A stretch of 64,000 nt of DNA, from positions 93,790-157,789 of the forward strand of contig NZ_JAETXM010000007.1 in the NCBI RefSeq assembly GCF_024494465.1. Reading direction: 5' to 3'. Each line of letters begins with the position of its first letter. Positions within the stretch are counted from its first letter, which is position 1. Origin of the DNA: Bacillus sp. V3B. Lineage in GTDB: Bacteria; Bacillota; Bacilli; Bacillales; Cytobacillaceae. The position numbers and the translations under genes were made by a program. Positions 10,061 to 19,131 of this stretch are shown in pieces. The notes below the pieces were generated by a model, which was not told the DNA's origin, did not search any database, and was given only the letters and a program-made list of their open reading frames with translations.

Positions 10061-11386
10061 TTAATGTAATACAACTGTTGGCTCTTTCGTTATTTCCTCA
10101 CCTTCTTTTTTATGTGGAGGTCTTAAGAATAGAAATGTTATGACTACACCTGACAAAAGAATCAAGGAAGTAAGATAGAAGGCGTTGTCAAAACTTTGAG
10201 TAGCCTCGACAATATATCCCGTAACAACAGGTGCAATAAGTCCTGGCAATGTTTGAAATACTTGTAACACACCGCCATGTGCGCCCGCTTGTCCTGGTAA
10301 TGTTTCGGCAAGCACAGGACCAACGACTCCCCCTGCACTTGCAACGGCCATACCACCAATAGTAAGAGCAACAATGGCAAGAGTTGATGACTGTACAGAG
10401 ACCGTTAAAAGCATGGCTACGGTCGCAACTAAGAGTGATCCTGCACACCAATAAGCTCTAGCAATTTTTCTGCTTCCGGTTTTGTCAAGAAGATAGTCAG
10501 CGATTCTTCCGCCGCCCATAATTCCTAATGCAGCTCCAAGCCATGGAAACATTAACGCAAATCCCATTGAATTAAGATCAAACCCACGCTGCATGTTTAA
10601 ATAACCAGGCAGCCATGTCATTAAGAAGAATAGAGCGTAACCAAAACAGAAAGCGGCCCACCAGTTAGCAATAATCGTTTTTCGAACTCCTTTTGGAATG
10701 CTTAGCAATTCTTTAATAGACTTCTTCTCTCCATTTGTTTCAGTAGACGCTGAAGCTTTATTCTGTTGTTGCTGTTCAAGAATCCACTTCTTCTCACTTT
10801 CACTTACATATTTGTTATTCTCCGGACGATCAGTAAATAGTTTTTTCCATCCAATTACCCAAAGAAATCCTAGTACCCCCATAACGTAAAACGGCATTCT
10901 CCAACCAAATTGAGCAATCATCCATCCAAGAACCGGTGCCGCAATCGCAGGTCCTAAAAACACACCTCCGAAAGCAAAACCATACGCGGTTGAGTATTCT
11001 TTAGGGCTTACCCAATTCGAAATGACTTTAATTCCATTTGACTGTGTAGGACCTTCTCCAACTCCAAAGAAAACACGTGAGATAAAGAAGGTAATTAGAT
11101 TCCACGCTCCTGCTGTGGCAACTGTAAAAGCTGACCAAACGACTACACCCCAAGTGTACATCTTCTTTGGTCCCAGTTTGTCTGCCCCTATCCCTGCGAT
11201 AAAGGAGAAAGGAACAAGTCCCCAGAAAAAGGCACTTAACACCCAGCCCCATTGCGAGGCTGAAAATCCAAACTCTTTCATAATAGGCTCTGTAGCAAGA
11301 GAAATGACAATCCGATCCACAAAATTGATAATCATGAGGATGGACAAAAATAAGATAATGAACCACCGGAATTTGTTTTTGAACAT
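10061..11386 (-). CDS. MFS transporter, anion:cation symporter type
   Basis: About 441 residues with twelve predicted membrane segments, an N-terminal single helix (WFIILFLSILMIINFVDRI) and the loop 2-3 signature GADKLGPKKMY. FVDRIVISLA and RVFFGVGEGPTQSNG are typical of the ACS family that takes up organic anions such as hexuronates and aromatic acids. Upstream TTG and ATG codons exist; the ATG at 11386 is best spaced from GGGGGG. It lies 46 bases after the alcohol dehydrogenase gene in the same operon, so uptake of an aromatic acid or alcohol is the likely job. Specificity is not readable. Confidence 0.87.
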   Translation of the reverse strand: MFKNKFRWFIILFLSILMIINFVDRIVISLATEPIMKEFGFSASQWGWVLSAFFWGLVPFSFIAGIGADKLGPKKMYTWGVVVWSAFTVATAGAWNLITFFISRVFFGVGEGPTQSNGIKVISNWVSPKEYSTAYGFAFGGVFLGPAIAAPVLGWMIAQFGWRMPFYVMGVLGFLWVIGWKKLFTDRPENNKYVSESEKKWILEQQQQNKASASTETNGEKKSIKELLSIPKGVRKTIIANWWAAFCFGYALFFLMTWLPGYLNMQRGFDLNSMGFALMFPWLGAALGIMGGGRIADYLLDKTGSRKIARAYWCAGSLLVATVAMLLTVSVQSSTLAIVALTIGGMAVASAGGVVGPVLAETLPGQAGAHGGVLQVFQTLPGLIAPVVTGYIVEATQSFDNAFYLTSLILLSGVVITFLFLRPPHKKEGEEITKEPTVVLH

Positions 11387-11432
11387 AAACATTCCCCCCA
11401 ATAAAATGAAATAGAACCTTAAGAGTTCACTA

Positions 11433-12527
11433 TCAATTAAATTTAATTACTGGCTTGATAGAAATTCCTTTTTCCGCATCCTCACAAGCTTGATTAATTT
11501 CTTCTAAACTATAGAAATCCATTAATTTATCAAACGGTAGTTGTCCCTTTTTATATAATTCAATTAACTTTGGAATAAATACCTGCGGGTTTCCACTTCC
11601 TTCAACTACTCCTGTAATCGTCCGTTCAGAACGGATTGTTTTTACATCCAAACTGACTTCTGTCCCGATGGGTGGAGCTCCAATCACGGCTGCTGTTCCA
11701 GATACGGCCAAACAATCAACAGCCTGTCTTAAGACTTGTGGTACTCCACTTGTTTCTAATGAATAGTTAACCCCTTTTTTCGTAATTTCCATAATAGCCT
11801 CTAGCGCATCTTCTCTCTTCGGATTGATTGTATGTGTTGCTCCCAGCTCTTTCGCCAACTGGAGTCTTTCTTCATAAATATCAATGGCTAGTATCGTCGT
11901 ACAACCTGCTACTTTAGCGGCCATGACAGAACTTAATCCAACAGAACCGCATCCAAATACCGCCACACTGGATCCTGGTTCAGGCTTTAATTTATTTAAA
12001 ATGGCACCGCAGCCAGTTTGAATCCCACATCCCAGCGGTCCTAATATTTCAAGTGGAACGTCTTTTGGGACCTTTACCACATTTCTTGCATTTGTCACAG
12101 CGTAGTAAGAAAAGCTAGATTGACCAAACAAATGGGATAATGGCTCTCCTTCATCTTTCAAACGGCTTGTCCCATCACTCATTTTCCCGCCAAAATTAAG
12201 TTGAAAGAAATTTTCACAAGCGTATGTTTTTCCTTCGTAACAGCTTGGGCATGCACCACATGAGCTATAGCTTAAAACCACATGATCCCCCTGTTCAATG
12301 CCTGTAACTCCTTCTCCCACTTTTTCAACTATTCCTGAACCCTCATGACCTAATACAGCTGGTAGTTTCACTGGAAACTGTTGGTCTCTGACAATCAAAT
12401 CCGTATGGCATATTCCAGAGCCTACTAGCCTTATAAGTACTTCGCCAACATCTGGACCATCTAACTGAATTTCTTTAATATGAAATGGAGCCCCTTTTTC
12501 TGAAACCACTGCTGCTTTTGTAATCAT
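11433..12527 (-). CDS. Zinc-dependent aryl-alcohol dehydrogenase
   Basis: A 364-residue medium-chain alcohol dehydrogenase of the benzyl-alcohol (XylB-like) group. Catalytic-zinc ligands are in GSGICHTD and LGHEGSG and at the Cys of GPLGCGIQTG; the four structural-zinc cysteines lie in SSCGACPSCYEGKTYAC. The Rossmann motif VAVFGCGSVGLS binds NAD. The ribosome site AAGGAGG is well placed. It is the first gene of the aryl-alcohol operon; upstream come a 49-bp tandem repeat and a divergence-free promoter region. Expected reaction: oxidation of a (hydroxy)benzyl alcohol to the aldehyde. Confidence 0.9.
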   Translation of the reverse strand: MITKAAVVSEKGAPFHIKEIQLDGPDVGEVLIRLVGSGICHTDLIVRDQQFPVKLPAVLGHEGSGIVEKVGEGVTGIEQGDHVVLSYSSCGACPSCYEGKTYACENFFQLNFGGKMSDGTSRLKDEGEPLSHLFGQSSFSYYAVTNARNVVKVPKDVPLEILGPLGCGIQTGCGAILNKLKPEPGSSVAVFGCGSVGLSSVMAAKVAGCTTILAIDIYEERLQLAKELGATHTINPKREDALEAIMEITKKGVNYSLETSGVPQVLRQAVDCLAVSGTAAVIGAPPIGTEVSLDVKTIRSERTITGVVEGSGNPQVFIPKLIELYKKGQLPFDKLMDFYSLEEINQACEDAEKGISIKPVIKFN

Positions 12528-12667
12528 CGTTTTCCTCCTTCATTAACATTCTGAGCTTTCGGCAATAAGGTGATATCAAGTTTTGAAATGATTGTACATT
12601 TCTCACTGATAAGTAATTTGTACAACGCTTACAAATTTTTTAGTAACCTCTTCTTTTCCCCTAAACA

Positions 12668-12830
12668 CTTTTCATGAAATGCAATAACGTGTCACCGCAA
12701 GACTCAAACCTCTCTCTTTTTCACAAAATGTGATAAAGTGTCGTCGCAAGATTTAAACCTCTTGCTTTTTCATAAAATGTGATAAAGTGTCTGCATAAGA
12801 TTTAAACCTCTTACTTTTTCACAACATAGG
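12668..12830. repeat. 49-bp tandem repeat upstream of the aryl-alcohol operon
   Basis: About 3.3 copies start at 12668, 12716 and 12765, with a partial copy from 12814. Each carries CTTTTTCACAAAATGTGATA, followed by a GTGTC...AAGATTTAAACCTCT tail. The inner TCACAAAATGTGA is a short palindrome, so each unit offers one potential regulator site. The repeat lies 140-300 bases upstream of the alcohol dehydrogenase start, with no gene between. Confidence 0.8.
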
Positions 12831-13036
12831 GAAAATTAGAGACGAAAGAATGATTATCCTCGTCTTACATAAAATATGTAAAGTTGATATATTGAATTTA
12901 TCTAATTTTTAGAATATTGTCAACTATTTATTTAATCTAATTTTTACAAATTTTTTTCTATACAAGATGTTCCTACTGTTTTTGAGTTTATTTTAGGTCC
13001 AATCACAGTATTCACTAACAAAGGATAAAATAAAAA

Positions 13037-13062
13037 AGTTGCAGCTAAGAATGGCTGCAACT
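13037..13062 (-). terminator. Hairpin terminator of the ROK gene
   Basis: AGTTGCAGC pairs with GCTGCAACT around an eight-base loop; on the minus strand it follows the ROK gene stop and is followed by a T-run. Confidence 0.8.
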
Positions 13063-13070
13063 CTTAATTT

Positions 13071-14255
13071 TTATAGATTTTTACTAGCATAGTCAAACAC
13101 TTGAATAGCCGCCCCTACAACCATAGCATCTCCATCAAAATCTCCTTTACTAAATTGGATATTTTCTTTTGGATTCTGATTGAGTGAAATATAGCGAACA
13201 ATCTCTTCGTAGTAGCCAGGGTATTTGCTAATCAAAGGACCATTGACAATCACTAATTCTGAATTAAAAACAGTAGCCAAATTGGCTATACCGACACCAA
13301 GATATTTGGCAGATTCATAGATTACATCCCTTGTAGATACATCCTGTTCTGATAATAAATTTAATATTTGTTCAACCGGTGTAAAATCTTTTAACTTTTC
13401 TTGAAAGAAGTAGGGGGAACACTCTTTTATTTTATCTAGAATGGCATAGAGCGAAGTATAAGCAACCATACATCCTTTTCTTCCGCAAAAACAATCTTTT
13501 CCGTTCATATTAATGACCATATGACCATAGCCACTGACATCGCTACTTTCAACGTTCACTAATTTCCCATCTAAAATAACTCCACATCCCCATGTCCATC
13601 CAACGATTACATTTAGTATATTATGATAAGCTTGTTTTCTTTTATACTCTGCAAGAACCCCTGTATTGGCACCATTATCAAGTTTCACTAAAACAGGAAA
13701 CGTTTCCTTTATATTTTCGACAATAGAGATATTTTCCCAACCATGAGTCAAAAAAGGCTCCGAGTTTAGAATCAATCCCTTTTCTCGATCTAAAGGTCCA
13801 ATCGCCCCAATGCCAATTCCAAGTAACTCATTTACCGTAAAGTGATGTGCATTCATAAACTCATTAATAGTATTTTTCATTTCTTCTATCACCACTTCAG
13901 GCGTATGTCTAACTGTCATTCTAATTGTTTTCTGACTCAACTTATCAAACAGTAAGTCAAATAAAACAATCCTTATATCGTACCTTGTAATTTGAATACC
14001 AATAATATAACTGCTTTTTGGATTGACTTGGTAAAGGGTTGGAGGCCTTCCTCCTTCAGAATTACCTTGCCCAATGATACAAGTATAGCCCTTATCTAAA
14101 AGCTCTTTTAAGGACCGATCCACTTTCCCCCGATTAATTTGAGTTTGTGTAATAATTTCTGCCCTTGATATCGGTCCGTTATCATAAATGCATAGATAAA
14201 TGGCTTTTGTCAGTTGATTGTGGCTGGAGTGATCTTTAAAAAACTGAGATAACAT
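13071..14255 (-). CDS. ROK-family transcriptional regulator (XylR/NagC type)
   Basis: About 394 residues with an N-terminal winged helix (LTKAIYLCIYDNGPISRAEI, TQTQINRGKVDRSLKELLDK) followed by a ROK sugar-kinase-like domain containing VGWTWGCGVILDGK and the zinc-binding CFCGRKGCMVAYTS cluster. The frame is open upstream to 14300, but a TATAAT-like -10 box lies in that stretch and the ATG at 14255 is well spaced from GTAGGG. ROK regulators usually sense sugars, which is odd beside aromatic genes. No sugar operon is adjacent, so its target may be distant or its own gene. Confidence 0.87.
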   Translation of the reverse strand: MLSQFFKDHSSHNQLTKAIYLCIYDNGPISRAEIITQTQINRGKVDRSLKELLDKGYTCIIGQGNSEGGRPPTLYQVNPKSSYIIGIQITRYDIRIVLFDLLFDKLSQKTIRMTVRHTPEVVIEEMKNTINEFMNAHHFTVNELLGIGIGAIGPLDREKGLILNSEPFLTHGWENISIVENIKETFPVLVKLDNGANTGVLAEYKRKQAYHNILNVIVGWTWGCGVILDGKLVNVESSDVSGYGHMVINMNGKDCFCGRKGCMVAYTSLYAILDKIKECSPYFFQEKLKDFTPVEQILNLLSEQDVSTRDVIYESAKYLGVGIANLATVFNSELVIVNGPLISKYPGYYEEIVRYISLNQNPKENIQFSKGDFDGDAMVVGAAIQVFDYASKNL

Positions 14256-14579
14256 GTTCATCCCTACCCGTTTATTATACTTACTATGATAGTACCACAT
14301 TTCTTTTCGGGAAAATCAAATTATTTTACTTAACTCCCTTTCCCTTAGTTGTTAAGTTCTAGTGTATTTCTTAAGTTAAATTGAGAATTGCCGCCTTAAA
14401 AACGTCAATTATTTTTAATATTACTTATCAAAAGTCCTCGATGTCGAAACTATAGTGAAAGCTCTTCTCCACCCTGATGTTTCAATTTTTGAGAAGTAGC
14501 AATTATAACATTCCAAAACTTGTAAAAGTGAGAAAGCCCCCCCCCCACAACAAGAGGGTGATTAACCAGTACTGATTTT
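14256..14579. other. Intergenic region without a gene
   Basis: Nothing coding is visible between the divergently placed ends of the ROK and LysR genes. It contains a run of nine cytosines near 14538-14546 and the putative ROK promoter at its left side. Confidence 0.6.
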
Positions 14580-15473
14580 TTATTTACTCATAATTAATTC
14601 CAAAAGATCCGATATCCATGCTTTAGAAAATCGCTGCGGTTTTCTGACCATCCATAAATTCCTCGTGAGATTGACTCCATCAATACTAACTTCCCGTAAA
14701 GTACCTTGTTCTAATTCCCTGCTAACCGTTAGTCTTGGTAGAATACTAACCCCAAGTCCTGCTTCAACAGCACTTTTGATTGCTTGTGTGCTTCCAATTT
14801 CCATATAACTATCTATTTTTTCTAAAACTCCATATTCCTTTAACATATTTTCAACAATCAGCCGTGTTCCTGAGATGGATTCACGCCAGATCATCCTCTC
14901 ATTTACTAGCTTTTCGAGGTCTATCTTTTTTTCCCATTTATGGTCAGGTGCACAAACAAGAATCAATTCGTCATCTGCAAATTTCTCAACCGTTAAGTCG
15001 TTATTTTCAACAATCCCTTCGACCAAAGCCAGATCAATCACATCATTTGTTAAATCTTCCAAAATACTAGGAGTATTTTTAATCGTCAGCGTTACTTTAA
15101 TGTCCGGTTTCTGTTTTTTAAACCTTCCTAACAAGCTAGGTAATAAATATTCCCCAATTGTAAAGGTGGCTCCTACTTGGAGGTTGGCATTGTATTTTTC
15201 TGTTTCCTGTTGAACAGCCTCTTTTGAACGATTAAAATCATTCACAATAGTCTTAGCATAGGGGTACAATATTTTGCCTGCTTCGGTTACCTTTAACTTT
15301 CCCCCTGTTCGATCGAATAACAAAGTACCATAAAAGTTTTCCAATTGATTAATTTGTCTTGTTACAGCTGGTTGAGAGACAAAACTTAATCTGGCTGCTT
15401 GACTAATACTTCCTTCGTCTACTACTAAACAGAACATTTTCAAGTTTTCAATATTCAATACAGTCACCTTCAT
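14580..15473 (-). CDS. LysR-family transcriptional regulator
   Basis: Up to 297 residues: an N-terminal LysR helix-turn-helix (MFCLVVDEGSISQAARLSFV, SQPAVTRQINQLENFYGTLL) and a two-lobed effector domain. A TTG at 15458 with AAGGTGA five bases upstream would give the usual short N terminus beginning with NIENLKMF and is probably the true start. It is divergent from the two chromate-transporter genes with a 208-base gap, the classic LysR arrangement for controlling a neighbour. The inducer is unknown. Confidence 0.9.
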   Translation of the reverse strand: MKVTVLNIENLKMFCLVVDEGSISQAARLSFVSQPAVTRQINQLENFYGTLLFDRTGGKLKVTEAGKILYPYAKTIVNDFNRSKEAVQQETEKYNANLQVGATFTIGEYLLPSLLGRFKKQKPDIKVTLTIKNTPSILEDLTNDVIDLALVEGIVENNDLTVEKFADDELILVCAPDHKWEKKIDLEKLVNERMIWRESISGTRLIVENMLKEYGVLEKIDSYMEIGSTQAIKSAVEAGLGVSILPRLTVSRELEQGTLREVSIDGVNLTRNLWMVRKPQRFSKAWISDLLELIMSK

Positions 15474-15681
15474 AGTTAAGTATTTACTAAAATATTAACA
15501 TATCTCTCTATAAAATCAGATCTATTTACTTAGGTATTACAGTTTATTATACCCTATGATTTAATTGCAATTTACTATCATGTTCTCCTTTGATAATGTA
15601 ATAAACAAGAGCTACAACCTTCACCTAGACTTCTCACCTTCTAATATTCTATAACATTCTCGAAAGAAAGAAGGAGATAAA

Positions 15682-16308
15682 ATGAAGGAACAATGGAAAA
15701 TCCTATTCCAACTTTTTTGGACTTTTTTCAAAATTGCTCCTTCCACTTTTGGAGGGGGATTTGCGATGATCCCTTTAATTGAAACAGAAGTAGTAGAAAA
15801 GAAAAAATGGTTAAACAGTGAAGACGTGACGGACGTGTTTGCCTTATCCCAATCCGTGCCAGGGGCTGTTGCGATTAATTCAGCATCCTTTATTGGACAC
15901 CGAATAAGCGGAGTGAAAGGTGCGATTGCTGCCTTAATTGGAGTTTCACTACCTACCTTTTTAATTGTCCTCTCTCTTGGACTATCTTATTTCCTTATAG
16001 CAGGAAATCCAAAATTAGAGGCTTCATTTATGGCCATTCGACCTGCCATCGTGGCAATCATCGTTTACGCTGCTATTAAAGTAGCGAAAACAGCGATTGT
16101 CGACAAGTTCACCTTTTTCATCACCGTGATTGGAGTTCCATTGTTATTCTTTCTTCACCCCATATTAGCAATCGTAACAGGAGCTGCTTTAGGAGTTGTC
16201 TCATTGTTTGTAAAAAGAAAATGGGGTCATGAAAAGCCAGCGAATGATAGTAAAGATCAGGATAAACTCGAAAACAAACTTGAGTATTACATGGGAGCTG
16301 GAATTTAA
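15682..16308 (+). CDS. Chromate transporter, N-terminal-type CHR subunit
   Basis: A 208-residue short-chain CHR-family membrane protein with about five to six hydrophobic segments. The motif APSTFGGGFAMIPLIETEVV and SQSVPGAVAINSASFIGHRI define the CHR domain. AAGGAGATAAA precedes the ATG. Bacilli commonly encode CHR transporters as two adjacent half-size genes that work together, as in ywrA/ywrB of B. subtilis. The partner starts 17 bases downstream. The pair expels chromate or a related oxyanion; actual substrate not readable. Confidence 0.9.
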   Translation: MKEQWKILFQLFWTFFKIAPSTFGGGFAMIPLIETEVVEKKKWLNSEDVTDVFALSQSVPGAVAINSASFIGHRISGVKGAIAALIGVSLPTFLIVLSLGLSYFLIAGNPKLEASFMAIRPAIVAIIVYAAIKVAKTAIVDKFTFFITVIGVPLLFFLHPILAIVTGAALGVVSLFVKRKWGHEKPANDSKDQDKLENKLEYYMGAGI

Positions 16309-16325
16309 GGAAGGGAGTGAGCGTA

Positions 16326-16868
16326 ATGGTACTATGGCAACTATTCTATACATTTTTTATCATTGGCTTTGTATCGTTCGGAGGCGGATATGCCATGATC
16401 CCGATTATTGAAACCGAGGTTATGCAGCATGGGTGGATGACTTCTGAACAACTGACAAACATGATTGCCATTGCGGGAATGTCTCCCGGTCCGATTGGCG
16501 CTAATATAGCTGTTTTAATTGGATACTCTACCGCAGGCTTACCTGGAGCCATCATCTCTACTCTTGGAATATTACTCCCTTCCCTTATTTTAGTCCTGAT
16601 TGTAGCTACCTTTTTTATGAAACTTCATCATCATCCGATTGTTCAATCCATGTTCTACGGATTGAAACCGATTGTTACGAGTCTAATCCTCTATGCAGCT
16701 ATTAGTTTTGCACTTTCCAATAACCTCATTACACTTGATGTGTCATTACATACAATCAGTTTATTATTCATCTTTACATTATCATTGTTCGTTCTAGTAA
16801 AATTCCGCTGGAATCCAATTTATGTTATTGCTCTTTCTGGATTAGTAGGTGTTCTCTTTTATTCTTGA
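16326..16868 (+). CDS. Chromate transporter, C-terminal-type CHR subunit
   Basis: About 180 residues, the second half of the paired CHR transporter. VSFGGGYAMIPIIETEVMQ and GMSPGPIGANIAVLIGYSTA are the domain signatures, followed by alternating hydrophobic helices up to the C terminus. A GTG at 16317 overlaps the ribosome site, so the ATG at 16326 is preferred. It is translated with the upstream subunit in one transcript, under the divergent LysR gene. Confidence 0.9.
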   Translation: MVLWQLFYTFFIIGFVSFGGGYAMIPIIETEVMQHGWMTSEQLTNMIAIAGMSPGPIGANIAVLIGYSTAGLPGAIISTLGILLPSLILVLIVATFFMKLHHHPIVQSMFYGLKPIVTSLILYAAISFALSNNLITLDVSLHTISLLFIFTLSLFVLVKFRWNPIYVIALSGLVGVLFYS

Positions 16869-17157
16869 ATGGTACAAAAAATCTGGTTCTGGTGCAAATA
16901 CCGTAAGCCCGAATTATAAAAAGTAAGTGCACCTTCCCGGTACGCATGAAAAATAGCCGTGTATCACGATTTTTTTAATCGAATATGCGGCTTATTTTAT
17001 TTTCTGTTACATGCTGCCTGGATCATTTTTGACCAGGGCATGTATTGATTTAAAATTTCAGGGTTTTGATGGATGCTGATATTCGATAGGTCCGTCAAAA
17101 GTTTCTTTATGTATTCGTAGAAATCCACACCGTTACTTTTGGCGGTTTCTGCGATAC

Positions 17158-17556
17158 TTAAACAGATGGCGTTTGCTTTTGCACCAGCTTCGTTGACCGA
17201 AAAAAGCCAATTTTTTCGACCAATTGAATTTTTCGTACAACAGTATAAGAAATCGTCTGTTGGCTTTGTTCTTCTGTGTGCTCAGAATCAGTAAAAGACG
17301 GGTCATCCTCAAATAAGGACACTTGCCCATCGGGTGCGTTGTATTTCGCTTTTTCTGTTTTAGAGCCATATAATAGCTTTGTTAAATGGCGAAGTTGTTC
17401 GGTTAACGCTTCATTCTGTTTAATAGCTTTATCTAGCTTTTCCGAAAGATCTTTGTTTTGTTGATTCGTATGAGCCAATTGCTCTTCAAGCAACCGAATT
17501 AATTTCTCATATTGATTTTCATTCGTAGAAGAAACGTTCACCATATCATTCGCCAC
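17158..17556 (-). pseudogene. IS66 transposase (TnpC), N-terminal part
   Basis: The first 110 or so residues contain the coiled-coil region (LIRLLEEQLAHTNQQNKDLS onward) and the conserved HLTKLLYGSKTEKAKY motif that open IS66 transposases; the zinc finger and the DDE domain are missing. After about residue 113 the sequence leaves the family. The real C-terminal codons resume at about 17180 in another frame. An internal deletion of roughly 1 kb is the simplest explanation. Confidence 0.8.
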
Positions 17557-17624
17557 TTTCCGTTCGATTTCGTTCTCCCTATTATAACCATTTCGAAGAG
17601 TCGGATAAAGATAAAAATACGAAT

Positions 17625-17921
17625 TTAGAATACACCTTTTGACGATGATTGAATGACCTTTGGTTGCTGAATCGATAACCCTTCAAGGAGCCAGCGAAGC
17701 TCCTGTTGTGAAAGATTGCGTACTTCATTTTCATCTTTAGGCCATTGAAGTTTGCCGTTATCTAAACGCTTGTAGAGCATGGCAAAGCCATCACCATCAA
17801 AATATAAACATTTATATCGCTCTTTACTCCATCCAGAAAATAAGAAAATCGAATCACTATACGGATCCAACTCAAAAGAATCCTGAATCAGTGTGGCAAG
17901 TCCATCAATTCCTTTTCTCAT
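17625..17921 (-). CDS. tnpB: IS66 accessory protein TnpB (Orf2-like)
   Basis: 98 residues matching IS66 Orf2/TnpB: MRKGIDGLATLIQDSFELDP, FLFSGWSKERYKCLYFDGDG and WLLEGLSIQQPKVI. The same frame runs upstream through YIICGKTD to the end of the preceding small gene, so a longer product from a non-ATG start is likely. It looks intact but is stranded in a defective element. It is unrelated to the IS605 TnpB nuclease despite the shared name. Confidence 0.85.
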   Translation of the reverse strand: MRKGIDGLATLIQDSFELDPYSDSIFLFSGWSKERYKCLYFDGDGFAMLYKRLDNGKLQWPKDENEVRNLSQQELRWLLEGLSIQQPKVIQSSSKGVF

Positions 17922-17973
17922 ATCTGTCTTCCCACAAATGATGTAGATATTTTCACGCTTGTATAATCGTGTC

Positions 17974-18168
17974 TCATAGATTTTTCAGCTCCCTCATGAC
18001 GGTCTGGATCACGTGCTCATCTACGCCACCATAGAAGGATACTTCAACGTTTGCTGTTTTAATCGTGCAAATGCTTGTTGAAGGATCTTTTGAAGAAGTG
18101 GATGGTAAAGATTTTTTACTGTCTGGGTGTAGTGTAACGGGGACGATCGTCAATTTTTGATTCGGCAT
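17974..18168 (-). CDS. IS66 accessory small protein
   Basis: About 64 residues from an ATG at 18168 that follows AAAGGAGGTG. It sits upstream of TnpB, the place of the IS66 TnpA-like accessory gene, and ends VEVSFYGGVDEHVIQTVMRE before LKNL, as in short Bacillus versions of that protein. Role in transposition unknown. Confidence 0.65.
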   Translation of the reverse strand: MPNQKLTIVPVTLHPDSKKSLPSTSSKDPSTSICTIKTANVEVSFYGGVDEHVIQTVMRELKNL

Positions 18169-18252
18169 AGGAAAAGCACCTCCTTTAATTGATACGTTCA
18201 TCGTACCAAGAGGTGCTGGGTGTTTATATGCGTTGTTTGAATGGGGGATTAC

Positions 18253-18304
18253 AAAGTACCCTAGAGGGCAGACTCTTTTTTTAGTGTCTACTCTATAGGG
18301 TACA
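18253..18304 (-). repeat. Solo terminal sequence of the IS3-family element
   Basis: The reverse complement reads TGTACCCTATAGAGTAGACA and continues nearly identically to the left end of the complete IS3-family element at 56292. No transposase of that type lies here, so it is a relic end left by deletion or by IS66 insertion next to it. Confidence 0.75.
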
Positions 18305-18433
18305 TTTTAAGTAGTTGCTCTCTTGTTTTAATCTTTTGTTCAACTATAGCGCTTGAGCAATTAGCGAAGTCATATCATACCTTGATTTAATAAGCCTCAA
18401 AAGCTTGTAGCGTTCGCTGGACTATTAATGGCT

Positions 18434-18544
18434 TTAGTTCTTGTTAGTTTTTTTGTTAGATTTCCATTCAAGCCCACTTGAAACACATCCCATACTTACT
18501 ATTAATATAATGATATATAATGTATTATGTAACCAATTTGGCAT
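18434..18544 (-). CDS. 36-residue small membrane peptide
   Basis: A short reading frame from an ATG at 18544 with GGAGG seven bases upstream. It has a polar start (MPNWLHN), a hydrophobic core TLYIIILIVSMGCV with one Cys, and a basic tail (KSNKKTNKN). The strong ribosome site supports translation. It could be a small membrane or lipoprotein-like peptide; no family is recognised. Confidence 0.5.
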   Translation of the reverse strand: MPNWLHNTLYIIILIVSMGCVSSGLEWKSNKKTNKN

Positions 18545-18595
18545 TAGATAACCTCCGAAAAGTATATATTAATGTTTACTATTGAAATCTCTTTC

Positions 18596-18916
18596 TTACA
18601 ATGATAAGGAATTTATAAAAAAATGAACTATCCAATTTATACACATTCCCAATCTCAAGCATTTCCTAAATAATAATCCGATAACTGGAATGCTAACCAA
18701 AACTAGTCTACCGATATTGAAATGACTCCACAAATGTTTAATAAACAATTCCTGACATAACATTAGTCGAAGATGATCCTTTAGATTAGAATAATAATCA
18801 AATAAATCTAGTTTTTTGTAACTACTCAGGTACCCCATCCCATGAAAATACCAGATAGCTAGAGAAATTGGACCAAGAAACGCGTTTATTTGCTTTATTA
18901 TTGTGTTGGATGACAA
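18596..18916 (-). CDS. Hypothetical membrane protein
   Basis: 106 residues with two or three hydrophobic stretches (INAFLGPISLAIWYFHGMGY, LVLVSIPVIGLLF) and a TTG start with GTGGTGA nearby. No family recognised. A small hairpin CACCACATCTTGTGGTG precedes it. It could be a remnant of a larger membrane protein. Low certainty that it is expressed. Confidence 0.35.
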   Translation of the reverse strand: MSSNTIIKQINAFLGPISLAIWYFHGMGYLSSYKKLDLFDYYSNLKDHLRLMLCQELFIKHLWSHFNIGRLVLVSIPVIGLLFRKCLRLGMCINWIVHFFINSLSL

Positions 18917-19131
18917 AATTCACCACAAGATGTGGTGGTGTATGCACATATCTTTACCGAAATAAAAACAAATAAAGCAAAATTCCGCCTAACAAACTCT
19001 TAAATCAAGGTTATGGCTGAGTAGTTACGTTTTTTATATAAAGGGTTCTAGCTCTAGATTAATAATAAGTTAGTCAAAAAAGCCAAATTTATTCGAAAAT
19101 AGATTCATCTTATAGGGTTGTAACCATATCA

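Larger units (their letters stand above)
17000..18250 (-). mobile_element. IS66-family element, internally deleted
   Basis: On the minus strand, the small accessory gene (18168-17974), the TnpB-like gene (from about 17921) and the transposase N terminus (17556-17158) occur in normal IS66 order. The transposase then jumps, out of frame, to its C-terminal end (AGAKANAICLSIAETAKSNG onward, about 17180-17000), so its catalytic middle is lost. The element cannot transpose on its own. Confidence 0.85.

Noticed and set aside
12668..12830. CRISPR-like array
   Set aside because: Three repeats run head to tail without unique spacers and drift over their whole length; no cas genes are nearby.
14538..14546. 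Run of nine cytosines as a phase-variation tract
   Set aside because: It lies downstream of the LysR gene and outside any promoter or frame; may also be a sequencing artefact.
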